Source of the DNA: Paralichthys olivaceus
Lineage: Eukaryota; Chordata; Actinopteri; Pleuronectiformes; Paralichthyidae
Reading direction: 5' to 3'
DNA: 64,000 nucleotides
Assembly: GCF_024713975.1 (NCBI RefSeq)
Contig: NC_091096.1
Span: 25,259,458-25,323,457 of the forward strand
Below, one piece after another: positions 1 to 13,800 of the stretch (its first letter is position 1; every line of letters starts with the position of its first letter). A model generated the notes under the pieces. That model searched no databases, was not told where the DNA came from, and saw only the letters and a program-made list of their open reading frames with translations. The position numbers and the translations under genes are program-made.

Positions 1-98
1 AACACAAAATCTTAGATTTATGACTGTGTGATCTGCTCATCTGATATAAATGAATGTTATGTTGGAATGTTGAGATTGAAGACTGCTGGTTTGTCCAG

Positions 99-122
99 AA
101 GCTGACCAAAGCTCTCGCCTCA
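99..122 (+). other. abca2: Possible 24-nt abca2 micro-exon
   Basis: A stretch preceded by a pyrimidine-containing acceptor (tttgtccag) and followed by gtgaat as donor would supply the missing first base of the codon that begins exon 1 at 203, reading ADQSSRLS into FTLASV. This resembles the human segment LDRSTVSSFSLDSV. The intervening intron would be 80 bp, a normal length in fish. This is an inference from phase and weak similarity only; a longer upstream exon outside the window is the alternative. Confidence 0.35.
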
Positions 123-202
123 GTGAATAAAGTATGCATCCACAGAAAAAAGGGTCCGTTTGAAATAACCATGTGTGTATGTATGTGCATGTGGGTGTGC
201 AG

Positions 203-1383
203 GCTTCACACTGGCCAGCGTGCTGAAGAGCCAGTCGGCTTTCCATCAGTTCCTGGTGAAGAACCTCTCCCTGTCCAACTCCACCAGCAGCCTGCTGCTC
301 AACATTCCAGTCAGCGTCAAAGAGGTGCTCCACTGTTTCTCAACAAAAACACATTTGTTTCATGTTAACTCACTCCACCTCAACTCCGTTCAGTGCAGGC
401 CGTTGGCCATTTGCATAATATGATCAAGTTTGAACAAATGCATGTTTCTGCTTTTCTTGTGATGTACTTAATCTGTACAGCAAAACAAAACATACAGAGC
501 AGACAGGAAACAGGCAGAGAGCTCGAGGAAAGCACACACACAAAACGTGACAGAGTTTAGAAAAGGGCAAATTATCTCCTCGAAAGGCCCCATTTTCTAA
601 GATTTAAAGTCAAGTGATTGGCTACTGATTAGAAGTGGAAACAAACCAAATATGTTGTATTTATGTGTTTAGAGAGTTTAAACAACACCTCTTTCAAATA
701 CTTGCATTATAACAAAGAGCAAAGAAAAAGATCAGGTGGGACAGGCGTGCAGATCATCTAAAACATGCATGTTTATACATAAAAATATCTCTATTGGCTA
801 AAATGTCTGTGGTTTTTGAAAACAACATTGCTGAATCAATGTTTAAAAAAGTAGAGTGAGATGTTTTGTAATTACCTATTAGTTGCAGTGAAGCACAGTT
901 TCCTCACCACTCGTAAAATGTGTTTTTAAGGATGAAGTCTCCATGAACATGGACCTGGAAGTTTTGTAATTCTGCCGATTCAGTTTCACCTGCTGTCAGA
1001 GGCATGACAAGAGCTGAGTCTTAGACAAGAAACAGTCCAGTATGAGGTGTTGGCTTCTTGAACTTTTGGCACTGGAGGTGAAATGACCCAATGCAGTGAA
1101 GCAAAGCTTGGATCCCTGCATGTGCACCAAATCTGTTCAAAGTAGCTTGAACCCAATTTGATTGACCTTAATAAAACAATAATAAAAAGAAAAAAAAAAA
1201 TCAAAATTAAAGATGCTAACCATTGAGTGGATCTGTACTGATTTTCATGTGCAAATTTTCTGTGACGATATTAGGTAATTTGTTTTCCTGAGTATTTTTT
1301 TTTTTGTGGTGGCTATGGGCTTATGGTTTTGAGATACACACACTTTCAGCACAAAGTAATAACCTTGTTGCATGTCATAATCA

Positions 1384-1428
<45 letters not shown>

Positions 1429-4400
1429 TGTAGGTGCACAGCCTTATCTTTGGTACGTCTACTAGAGCTGGTGGACAGACCCAGAGTTGGATTCAGGGGG
1501 CAAAAGACAGTAGTAAAAAACCTGGAGATAGAGTTCTTCATCTGGAGGTAAGTTTAAACACTACTCAGACTCTCTCTCTCTTTCTCACGCACACACACAC
1601 ACACACGCATACACACACAGAGCTCTGGAAAATAAATAGGAGACCACTCCTTGATTTGTCTTGAACCTGAATCTTTATGTGGCAGCCATGTCATTCCTGT
1701 GTTTGTTGAATATGGAATTATTGTCAGTAATTTAAAGAATACTTAATTACTTTCACCCATCATGACAACCAGCTGAGAGTAGGTTAATGGTGCCCTAACC
1801 TCCTACCTTCATCCCCCGAACCCTAACCCCCTCCTCAGCAACCCCAGGACTTTTGAATTATTTCACTGTTTACAACTGCCTTTTATTTTGACCTCTTCCA
1901 AATATACAGTTAAAGTTTTTGTTTGCAAATTAATTTCTTCATAATTTCCATTTGCAAATAGAACATTATGCTGTGCCTAAGTGAGCTGCCCAGCTGAACA
2001 GGAGCCAAGTCACTCAGCATTAAGTTAGTCTGAGTTACTGTAGCTGTGCTTTAGCAGCTGTAAATGATGTGCTACGTAAAAGTATGAATATCAAACCTAT
2101 AATTACTTTACAATCAAAATCATCATCCAACTGTCACATGAAGTTTCTTTCTGTCTTCCTGCTCACCTCCCCTCTGCAAGCGTCAAACTGCTTCTGGAGG
2201 CAAGAGCTCGGCACGGCTCGGCAGCTCAGTATGAAATGTCTTTTTTCTTGGCATAGACACAGACCAGTGGCTGGAGAGCATGATGAAAACACTCTGATAA
2301 AACCACTGTCCCCGACCTGCAGCAGACGGACACAGTTAACGACAGCTGACGAACATATTGAAACGTTTAGCAGCTAAAGAGCCAGATATTTCCCTCAGGA
2401 GTTAGACAACACGAAACCACAACTAAGTTAATTGAAGTGAAAATTACTTATTGAATCATTTTCGCTCTCCTACAGCTGTGTTGAGTAGTATTTTCTTGGT
2501 TTTAGAAAGAATGAGCAAGTGTATTATCTTATTAACGGTGATGTCTATCTGCTGCCCCCACCCCTAGGAGAGGCTGCTGGGAAATGTCCACAGTGTGGAT
2601 GGAGGACTGATATACAAAGCCTTACAGGACCCAACAAAGGCAGCACACAGACAGGCTCTGCTCACACTGATGTCTCAAGCTTTAGGCCTCACTGAGGTCA
2701 CAGGAAACCAGGGAAATGACCAGCAGGCCCTGAAGGAGGTGGAGGTAAACCTGCTGATTCAGGCCTTTTGCAATTTTTTAATTTAGACCTAGGTTTATTT
2801 TTCTTTTGGCTGATTTTTGTAGTAGGTCTATGATTCCCTTTGATAATAATTGACTTTGTTAGGAGATGTTAAATAGAAGTTGGATTTAATTTAACAGAAG
2901 CTTTTTCCATATATAATAAATTGACTCAAATCTACAGCTGCACTCATCTGTATAGATCATGTGACTGTCCATGGACGAGGGTTTGACATACTAAGTCAGT
3001 ATGGTCCAAAACTATGACCAGTGTGTGTATGACAGTGGGAAGTCCTATGAATATCTAGGACTGTATGCAGGGAAAAATAATTTCAAAGTTTTAACACATT
3101 TGCAGATTTATGATTGATTATTTATTTTAAAAGCTAACAAGCACTGTGATCCTGTCAAAAAGAAAAATCACTCCTCTCAGAGCAGGCAGGTGAAAAAACA
3201 TTTCACCTGTTTTCACATATAAAAAGAACCTCCTTGCTTTCCTTTCAGGGCTTCCATACTTCTGAAATATTTATTGAGTTCATTTGTGGAATGGCAGCAG
3301 ACTAGCATTAATTCAGTTTTTACATTCAGGGACTGTCAAGGACCCTCTTTCCAGTGGATAAAAAAACATATAAATCAGGACACTGAGTTCACAATGTTGT
3401 TTTTCACCTGCATGTGACAGTATCAATATAAAGTTATGAAGGCATTTAATATTGATAATTGTCAGTTGTACTTCTGTAACTTTGAACAGAGTGCCTCACT
3501 GCAAATGTCTCTATGGGGAGATTGTCTGTAAACATAATCTGTCATCTACATATATAAATTGTCGTTAATGTCTCAGCTCTTCGACCTGCTTCCGTCTCCA
3601 CAGGGGATCCTCCTGACTGGAGCCACGCTGGAGACCCTCACCTGTGGGGAGGGCGGAGTCAGTGAGCTCAGCAACATCCTTTTGGTGCCTGAGAAGCAGC
3701 AGCCCACATTGCAGGCCTATCGCAGTGCATTGTGCAGCGGAGGGGAGGCTCAAAGGTCCGAGCGCTTCAGGCAGATGAGCCTCGAGCTGAGAGAACAGAT
3801 CAACACACAGAAGGTCATTGAGAAGGTACAACAGAAACACATCAGCTACTTCATACTTCATTTTATACAATTAAAAAGTTAAAGGCAACTTATGGTATTT
3901 TTCAACCTGGGCCCTGTGTTTATATTTGTGAGTGTTGAAATGAATGGTACTTAGAAAAACCTTTGTCTCCAATGGAAGACGCGACACAACAGCAGTGGCT
4001 ACAATGTTATCTTATGGGGCAACTGTGACGGTTCACGATAAGTTCACTAAAACCTCTTTTTTTCAACCATCTGTTTTCCAACTGTGCAGCAGTTTGTTGT
4101 CACTCCTCCGCTTGTTGCCTCTCTCTCTCTCTCTCTCTCTTTCTCTTGCTTTGTTGACTCTTCAATTTCTTGGAATTCAAACAAATGGGGATGACCATTA
4201 AAGTCAAATGTTTTATTGACCTTGTCCACCTCAGCAAAAGATTCACTCTTTATAATTTCACACTGTAAAATTCAAAAGAACGAGACTTCTCATGAAGCGA
4301 GTCATTTTTAATGTAGCCAGACCATTTGATGGACTCTTGTAGTTGCCCCATCAGATAACTTTGTAGCCACTGCTGTTGTGCCGCAGCTGCCGAAGGGCCC

Positions 4401-7400
4401 AGGTTGAAAAATACTGGATCCTCTTTAATGTTGAAAAAACATGAAAAATGGCCTTTCATTCAGCCATTCACAACACACACAAACACTTTATTCACTCACT
4501 ACCTCCCTTCCTCTCCTCCTCCTCCACCCTCATCTCACCAGCTTCTCCTGAACAAACCCAACTCTTGGGCTCCACTCTCTCAGTCCCACCTCGGGTCTTT
4601 GTTGAAGGACCTCGTCGATGTAGAGAGGCTTCTCAAGGACGTAGACATGCTTTCTGGCCTGGCCCGCCTGCTGCCCAAAGGAGCCTGTGCTGGTCGCTCT
4701 CCGACCTCCCCGCCGAATATGACCTGGCCCCTTAACGCCACCACCTGGGGCCCCAATGCAACTGATATCCCCCGAGAGGAGGGGGAGAAAGCATCCGAGG
4801 GAGGGGGAAGAGCAAGAGGAGGGAAGGAGGAAGCAGAGAATCCTCATTCTCAGTTTTCAGCGTTTGTACAACTGTGGGCTGGACTGCAGCCAATTCTGTG
4901 TGGGAACAACAGGTGGGTGAGACGTTACAAACAATGACAAGACGAGAGCTGCAGTACAGTTTTGTCGGTGTGAAGAACATCTGCTCGTGTTTTCATGGAG
5001 AAATTGAATCTATTTAAAGGAGGATTTCATTGCAATATTGCTTGTGTTCAATTGTTGTGTCACTTTAACCATATCATTTTTCTATATAAAACACTGCAGA
5101 TTTGATGATATACCCCCGAAATGTAGTTACTTAAAGATGACGCCACAGTTTCTTACCTTTTAGCTCAGGTGAAATCCTACAGATTTTCTTTTTGTGGACA
5201 CTTTCTCCCTCTGAACCAAATTTTCAGTTAAATCCTGATTGAATTGTATATTTTATGTTTTTTTTACATCAAGGCTCTAATATCTAAAAACCATTTAAAA
5301 AGATCAGCAGTTAGTACTTTTCATGAGGAGGTTTTATATCGACGTGGGATGTTTAGCTTGTTCTGGAATCGTCTTCTGAGGGTCAAAACACTGATAGATG
5401 CAACATTAAACAAGAGAAAACAAATCAAATTAGACTCAGTAACAGCCCCCTTTAATTCAGTCATGCCACCCCTTATTACACACAAGTATTTGCTCGTCAC
5501 TCCCATCATATCTGTGTAATCATATTAGGGGGAGTGATTAAGTCGGAGCCTAGACACCAAACATAACCTGTTCTACTGTTGCAATAAACATTTGAACTTG
5601 AGTTTACTGACTGTACTTAATGTCAGCAGATTGAAATGATGTAAGAACGGTCTCTCTGAAGTTTATGCTCTGCATTTATGTGTCATTCAGTGTCTTCAAC
5701 GATACTCAGTCCCCACCTTTTTCTATATTTATCATATTTACATTAGATTCAACATTAAAAAGGAAACGAATAATAAGAATTCAAATAACACAGTTGTGCG
5801 TGTTAAGTATGAAAAATGTATACGGGGAGCAGTGAGATACGATTACTATGATCAACTTTTGAAAAACATATAAACCTTAATGGCTCTTGTTGCAGGATCA
5901 TTGAGCCAGAGGCTTTGAAGCAGGGCAACATGAGCTCTTTGGGATTCACCAGCAAAGAACAAAGGAATCTGGGTTTACTGGTTCATTTGATGACTACAAA
6001 TCCCAAGATCCTCTACTCCCCCATTGGCTCTCAGGTGGATAAAGTGATCCAGAAGGTAAATACACACGACTGCCTTTGCTCTAGGTGTATGAGCAGAGTT
6101 GAGCAGTATTCTCCCTGACAGCTCTCTCACTCTATCCCATGTTGAGTAATTCTGACACTAAGGTTAATTAAGTGTGTCTGCCATTAGGTGCTTGCAAGTT
6201 GTGCTATGCGTTTATTTGAGCTGTAAAACCCAAACTATAAATTAAATAGCAATCGCAAACTGAAAATGATCTGTTCATCACTCTGGACAAGTCACCATAT
6301 TCAAAAACCTCCTCATGTGAGGAGGTTGAAAACAACTATTGGAATGATTAACCCAGTCACTTAAGAAACAGTAGTAATTATCTAACCTTTAAATATAGCT
6401 TAAAACAAACCAAGCTTGTGATCATGTGTAATCATTTTACTTTATCTTATGTGTTTCAGTTTACATGTATAAGTGGCTTTGTATTTTTTCTAGGTGTTTA
6501 GTTCTATTGTCATGCCTCCACACCGGAGACAGGAAGTAGCCTGAGACATAATGTTTTCAGGTTGGCAGACCTCAAGCGGCACTGGTTGGCAGAGGCATAC
6601 AACCGCATTGCATATTTCTAGTTTGATTTTTATAATCATTTTTCACCAGCTATAGTGAATTAATCATGGATTTGTTGTTTGGGCGGTATGTTTAATGCAC
6701 TTATAATGCACAATCATCCATACATATATGTAGTTATATGAGATATGTCAGATTGTCATGTAAAAGCTAAAGGGACAACAGATGAAAATGTGTTTATACA
6801 GCTAACTCATTTTGTCTGTTGATTAATGAGCACTGTCCCTATCAAATAAATTAATGAACAATCCTCTATTACCTGACAATGTGAACTAATGGAATAATTG
6901 AGAAAGCAGGGAATGCAGAAAGTACTGAGAAGTACAATTTTTTGACAATGCAATTTGTTTTCAATACACAAAACATTAATCATGCACAGTCACATAAAGC
7001 CACCTGAATAATCTCGCTCTACATCTTGCTGACCTCTCAACTCCAAAATTATCTCAAGCACCCATTGATTATCTGTTAGATACAGATTATTGGCAGATCT
7101 CTTATCTGTGCAATTGGGCATAAGGCGATTGAGATAGCAGAGAGGGTCGTAGGGAGATGGATTGAAGAAGTGGCTAAAGAAAGGAGCATGAACCAAATGC
7201 AGAGGAGAACTAATGAAAGAAAATGATATCTTTCTGCACTCAGGCAAATGAAACATTTGCATTTGTTGGGAACGTGACGCACTACACCCGGGTGTGGCTG
7301 AACATCTCCGCCCAGCTCAGGACCTTTCTGGAGGAGGGTCGACTGCACAGTCAGCTGTTGTGGCTACATCAGGTATCACTTACATACAAGTAATATTTGA

Positions 7401-10400
7401 TGGTATTAATTGTACTGTATTATCAGGATGTGAAAAGTCATCTGTGCATTTGTATTTTTTCATTAAGTTAATCTGTTGGTTAACATGTTAGGCTCCACTT
7501 ACCCCCTCTCTCTCTTACTCTCTCTCCAGCTGTCCTCAGAGCTCCAGCTGCACCCGGAGCTGTTGAATGGCACCGACAGTGAACTGATGCAGAGTCTGAT
7601 TGAAGGAAACTACAGTCTTCCTAATACCTCCACCCTGCTGGAGCAGCTGGACACCATCGACAACGCTGCCTGCGGCTGGACGAACTTTATGTCGAAGGTC
7701 AGTACGATGTGTTGTGAACAATGCTTCCCAACAAAAATATGATTACAAATTGATATGAGGCTTAACTTTAGTGCAATTAGCGTCACAACAGACAAAAAAA
7801 GTATCATTCATACAAAGAGGACATGCCCCACATGCCTGAGTCAGCTGCAACACCTGAACATCACCTGCTGCTGCTTGGAGTTTATGAACACTAGTGACAG
7901 AGCAAGAGATGAGATCAAAATAACATATTTATCAGTTGTTAAAAGATCCTTTTCTTGAGCAATCCAACTGAACAGCATCCAGTTTAAAAACCATCGAAAA
8001 GAACAAATCTGGATCATCACAGGTAATTCTGTGGGGCTTAGGCTTATCTAGTGGATATGTGCAGAGATTGTTCATCTGTATAAAAGCTAGATGCATGTTT
8101 CCGTTTCTTTATGAATAACTGGCCTTCATGACCAACATCCCTGACACTGATAAAATAACAATAATAATAATAAAAATGGGTTTATTTACATATTAAGTAG
8201 CAGGTGGATGATTTATAATAACTAGTTGAGCTGGCTTTTGTGATTTCCTGCTTGTATGTACAAGGCTGGTGATGATGCTTTAGGTTGTCGATTGATTGAT
8301 AGGTTTGATTGAAAGATTGCTGAGACTCCTCCACCTCTGTCTGCGCTTCAATGAATATGAGTATAATACTGTTGGCCAACGATAATATTTGTTGACTTGT
8401 TCTGAGTTTCAGTTTGAGAAAAACACTTGCTGACCCCCTGTTAAAATACCAGTGTTGCAGGAATCCAGTCTGATGGCTGATCTCGGTGCAGAGTTTCGAA
8501 CAAGAATCCATTTCTGCTGCGGAACATTATTTGATTGTTTGCTCTGGGCTTTCAGGTCAGTGTGGATGTCTTCAAAGGCTTTCCGGATGAGGACAGCATC
8601 GTCAACTACACCCTGAACCAGGCCTACCAGGACAACGTGTCGGTGTTTGCCAGTGAGTCATCTGTCTGTTCTGGCCTGTTTTCATCATCTCGCCTCACTT
8701 GCAGCAAGTCCGCCAACCTCTGATTTCACCCACAGGACCATTTACCTTATTCAATCCTCCACAAAGCAGCAGGAGATACAATATACAACTGTTAGTAATC
8801 ACTGTTGAATAAATGGATGTCAAACCCTTTTATCACATGACTTGGCAAGATTCAAGGGAAGATTACAGGAGCTTTGTTGTCATGGTTACAATAATAAACA
8901 CACATAGTCATGGTCAAGTTAAACCTCGGCAATCAGTTAGAAACAGGAATCAAATGGCAGTTTATCATGTTAGATTCCAGTGGTTCGTTGACCCATTATT
9001 TCACTTGGATGTTACTTGATGTTACTTGACCATTAAACTATAGGTGGTAATAAAGTGTTTGCACAACCTCTGAGGTCATTATTAATGGGGCGACAAGCTC
9101 CTTAGTTTGCAATCAACAAGGTAATAGAATAACTAGAAAGAGCAGGCTCTTTATTCACTAGTACAGACTATGCATGTGCAGTGTGGAGCTGAACCTAGAG
9201 AGACCATATGATGTTGGTTAGCTGCTTGAGCCAGGACGAGATTGACTTGGTATATGTTCTTTTTCGTGTCAGGTGTGATTTTCCAGACAAACAAAGATGG
9301 CTCCCTGCCACCTCATGTTTTGTACAAAATCAGACAGAACTCCAGCTTCACAGAAAAGACCAATGAAATCAGACGGGCCTACTGGCGTCCCGGGCCCAAC
9401 ACGGGGGGGAAATTCTATTTTCTCTACGGTTTTGTTTGGATCCAAGGTAAGTGACTGAAATCCAGCTGAATAGAAATGCTTGTTCATTATTTAGACTTAA
9501 AATACATGAGCTATATTTTAGTGCAGTGTGCAGACAGCAAAACCCCACACAGGTCCCTAGAGGAGACCGTCTGTGGTGTCAAAGGCCTTGTGTAATTTGT
9601 TTTACTTAGAAGTGGATTTATTCTGGTAAAGTGCTTACTAGTGTGCACTGTGAAGTGAGCTCACCTGTGATGATGTCATACACACTGCTACAATACTACT
9701 TTCTCCCTGTAAGTTAACTTTTATTGAAGAGCAGAGAAGATGCTCATCTGACAGAGCAGGGCCCATAGTCATGACTCTGTCAGTGAGGTGTAGAGCACAG
9801 TCACATGATGCCCAGTGTGCCGAGGACACGCCAAGTGCACCATTGATGTCTTTTCATGACACACTCACAGTTTGGTAATCGTAGATTATAGTTAGATTCA
9901 CATTTGGATTTGAGAAATTATGGTCATCATATTTTCCATAATAGTGTCTCATAATGATCCGTAACAATCTGTCTGTTAATTTCACTCACTGTCATATGTA
10001 CTCAGAAGGTAGAATTTATTATCTTAATATATTATTTTTGTAGAATTGTATTGTATTTCTGAACTTATTTTTAGTGTTAAATTCTGTCTAGATTTGCCTG
10101 CTTGGAAAATAATTGCAGATGTCTGATAAAGATAAAGATGCATGCCTAATCTTTATAGTGCAACACAAACATGATGATGGAAAAGAATGTTGAGGGTTAA
10201 TTTCAATATTGTCTTATAAGATAACAGTTGCTCATTCACATTCATTCATTGACACATCCAGCAGACAAAATTACCAAGTCACTCTCTCCCCCCTCTATTT
10301 TCTCTCTCTCTCTCTTCTGTCTCGGTCTCCCCCTCTCCTCCAGATATGTTCGAGAGAGCCATCATCAACACATTTGTGGGCCATGATGTGGTGGAGCCTG

Positions 10401-10761
10401 GCAACTATGTTCAAATGTTCCCCTACCCATGTTACACCAGAGACGAGTGAGAAATGTGCTCTGTGTCATGTTGTACTTGTGATGTTCTTGTTTCTGTCGT
10501 CCTGCTTAGGTCAGTGTTGACAGTGAAAATGGAAATGGAAAGTGATTAGAAGATTAAGCAGAGATGGAAAAAAATGATTTTAGAAATTATGTTATGCTTT
10601 ATGTTGTTAAAAACAATCTCTAGAATAATCTAATAATAATTCTTAATATTTGAAATGTGTAAATGAAATCAACAAATGTTAGACAGGATTCTGTGCATTT
10701 GCCATTTAGTGTGAGTTAAGACTGTATTTTTGTGTAACTGGTCTTTACTTGATCCCCTGTG

Positions 10762-10803
<42 letters not shown>

Positions 10804-13800
10804 TCTTTTTCCAGTTTCCTGTTTGTGATTGAGCACATGATGCCTCTGTGCATGGTGATCTCCTGGGTTTACTCAGTAGCCATGATGATTCAGCATATTG
10901 TGGCGGAGAAGGAGCACCGGCTCAAAGAGGTGAGACTATGAGTGCATCACTGTCATCAGCATGTTTGGTGTGTCGTCTCACAATGGTTCCTCCCAGAACA
11001 CGACTTCTTAATATTATATCAATATGCAGTGACACACAAACACACAGAAGACTATTCGTAATAGGGCTGCAAAGTACATTTAAATTTTGAATTGTGTAAA
11101 CATCGTGCCACTTTCTCAGGTGATGAAGATGATGGGTCTGAACAATGCAGTCCACTGGGTGGCTTGGTTCATCACCGGCTTTGTCCAGCTGTCCATCTCT
11201 GTCACCGCTCTGACAGCCATCTTGAAGTATGGCCGGGTGTTGCTCCACAGTAACCCCTTCATCATCTGGCTCTTCCTCACTATCTACGCTGTGGCCACGA
11301 TCATGTTCTGGTGAGATCTCTAACCTCCACTAAACAGCTCAACAACTGCACAGTTCAGACAAATTAAGGAGACACTGTGCTCACCACAGTCTAAATGCAT
11401 ATTGTTTTCAGCAATATTCAGATAATAACAGCAATGCTTCTAAAAGCTGCCGATAACTGACTTGCTGCATGTTTGTGTGGTCAATGTCAACACAGCCCTC
11501 CCGGTAAAAGCAAGACCTTAGCAGAGCAGCAGCAGAGTTGTAAAGCACAGGATATAGTATCAGAACAGATTATTAGCAAATGTTGTTTGAATACTTCACT
11601 GTGTCTAGGAGTGATTAGATGGAATGGTCTACATTATATGGCACTTTTCCTGGTTCATTGACCACTAAAAAGGCTTTAAACTGGAAGCTATATTCACTGC
11701 TATGCTACAGTATGCTGGACTTTTTTTATCACCACTCACACATTGATGTCAGAACAGCCATCAGGGTCAACTTAGGGTTGAAGGACGCTTTGGTGTGACA
11801 ACCCACTCTACCTCCTTAACCACTGCTGCCCACAGATGGACTGAATATGTTATTTCATGAAAACTACTAAGTAATGAAGAAACTCATGTAACTTCCATTT
11901 GTTTCCAGTTTTTTGGTATCAGTAATCTACTCTAAGGCCAAGCTGGCTTCAGCCTGTGGAGGAATCATCTACTTCCTCAGCTATGTGCCCTACATGTATG
12001 TGGCCATTAGGGAGGAGGTGGCCCATGATAAGATCACTGCCTTTGAGAAGTGCATCGCTGTAAGGCCTCTTCTCTATTTTCACCTTTTTATTTGAATACA
12101 ACTACATGTAGGCTCAGATCATAAGATATGCTCCCGTGGATAACCCAAATGAATAATAATAATAATAAATTCTGGCTTCCCCCCCGTCTCCTGCAGTCTC
12201 TGATGTCCACCACCGCCTTTGGTCTGGGCTCCAAGTATTTTGCACTGTATGAGGTAGCAGGTGTTGGCATCCAGTGGCGGACCATTAGCCAGTCACCAGT
12301 AGAAGGAGATGACTTTAACCTGGGGCTGTCCATGATGATGCTCATCATCGATGCCAGTGTGTACGGTGTTCTAACCTGGTACATTGAGGCTGTGCATCCA
12401 GGTATGAGGTCACTGTCCTCTGAATTCCCGCTCAATAATTTACATAGAATTCCTTTTGGCAAACATTAGTGTTTTTCCTCTCTTATAGGAATGTATGGGC
12501 TGCCCCGCCCATGGTACTTCCCTCTGCAGAGGTCCTATTGGTCAGGAAGTGGACGCGTTGAGACCTGGGATTGGCCATGGTGTGGAGGCGGGGCTGCCAG
12601 GCTCAGTGTGATGGAGGAGGACCAGGCTTGTGCAATGGACCAGCGGAGATCTGGTATGGACAATATTTAAACCAACTCATCAACTTGCACACTTTTAATT
12701 AATCATGTAACAGTTATGACTTACTTACTGTCTGTTAATGTTCTGGTTGTGTCATACTGATTATACACACGACACAGTAAATTCCTTTTCCTAAGTATTA
12801 TTGTGATTGACACCACACACACACACAAACACACACACACACACACACACTCACTTCTGATTTTGCGTCCTTGTTTAACTTCTAAATTTTTTTTAATCAA
12901 ACAAACTGTTTATTTATTTACCTCGATCAAAACCCATAGATTTAGCCAACCAGAGGTTTATTTGCTTTCTTATAAAACATGTTCATTAAATATGAAGCTA
13001 CAGCCAGTTTAATTTAGCCAAGCGAAATGACTGAAAACAGAAGGGGGGCAGCGAGGTAAAGGTGAATATGATTTAGTTTGTGGTGCTTGCAGCATTGAAG
13101 AGTGACAGGCAAGTAAATCAACAGCAAAGTCTCTCTCCAGAAGCAGTGTGTCCTTGTTCCTGTGGAAAAACCACACATATTTGTCAGCAGATATTGGAGG
13201 GACTATTTCTCAGTAGAAAATTGTTCTGGTGAAAACAATCCACGGTGCGTTCTGTCAGGCACAAACCAAATCCCATTCATCTACATTCGTAAAGAACTGT
13301 CTGCATGGAGAGAGAGAAGTCAAAGAGAAAGTATGTTTTTAATGTGGGTGAATGGAACATTCAAATATTAGAATTTTGTGTATGATCCTCATGACAAAAC
13401 CTTATACTGTTGCTATTATTATTGAAAGTAAAAAAAATAGTGGAGTGACTGAGGACATACAGGAATGACATTTATTATAATGATGATCTTTGACGGTTCT
13501 GAACATTTTATACTTTAGATTAATGTCAAGCTGTAGTTATGGGCTATATTTCTAAATCTTGCAGCAATAATTACTCAAGTTACACTGACTGCACCAGACT
13601 CAATACTTAAAAACAGAATAAAGGTCGGTGTGTATGTGACCACAAAATGATCAGGTGAAAGAGAGAGCTGAGAAAAGATAATGAGAGCAACAGAGTATTG
13701 GTTTTTATCAAATTTTTCTCCCTCTATCTTTGTTACCGCAGAGGAGATGCGGGGCATAGAGGAGGAGCCGAGTCACCTGCCCCTGGTTGTGTGCATAGAC

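Larger units (their letters stand above)
203..9446 (+). other. abca2: abca2 exons 1-10: first large luminal domain (ECD1)
   Basis: Exons: 203-324, 1434-1547, 2568-2744, 3604-3825, 4542-4912, 5896-6055, 7244-7372, 7530-7697, 8556-8652, 9273-9446. They encode most of the glycosylated loop between TM1 and TM2. Visible landmarks are [10 protein letters not shown] near the start, several N-x-S/T sites, [67 protein letters not shown] and [15 protein letters not shown], all close to human ABCA2. Exon 3 (59 codons, [14 protein letters not shown] onward) sits where the human protein, as I recall it, is about 60 residues shorter, so it may be a fish-retained or fish-gained exon. Exon 5 has a lineage-specific Gly/Glu-rich insert. 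Confidence 0.9.
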
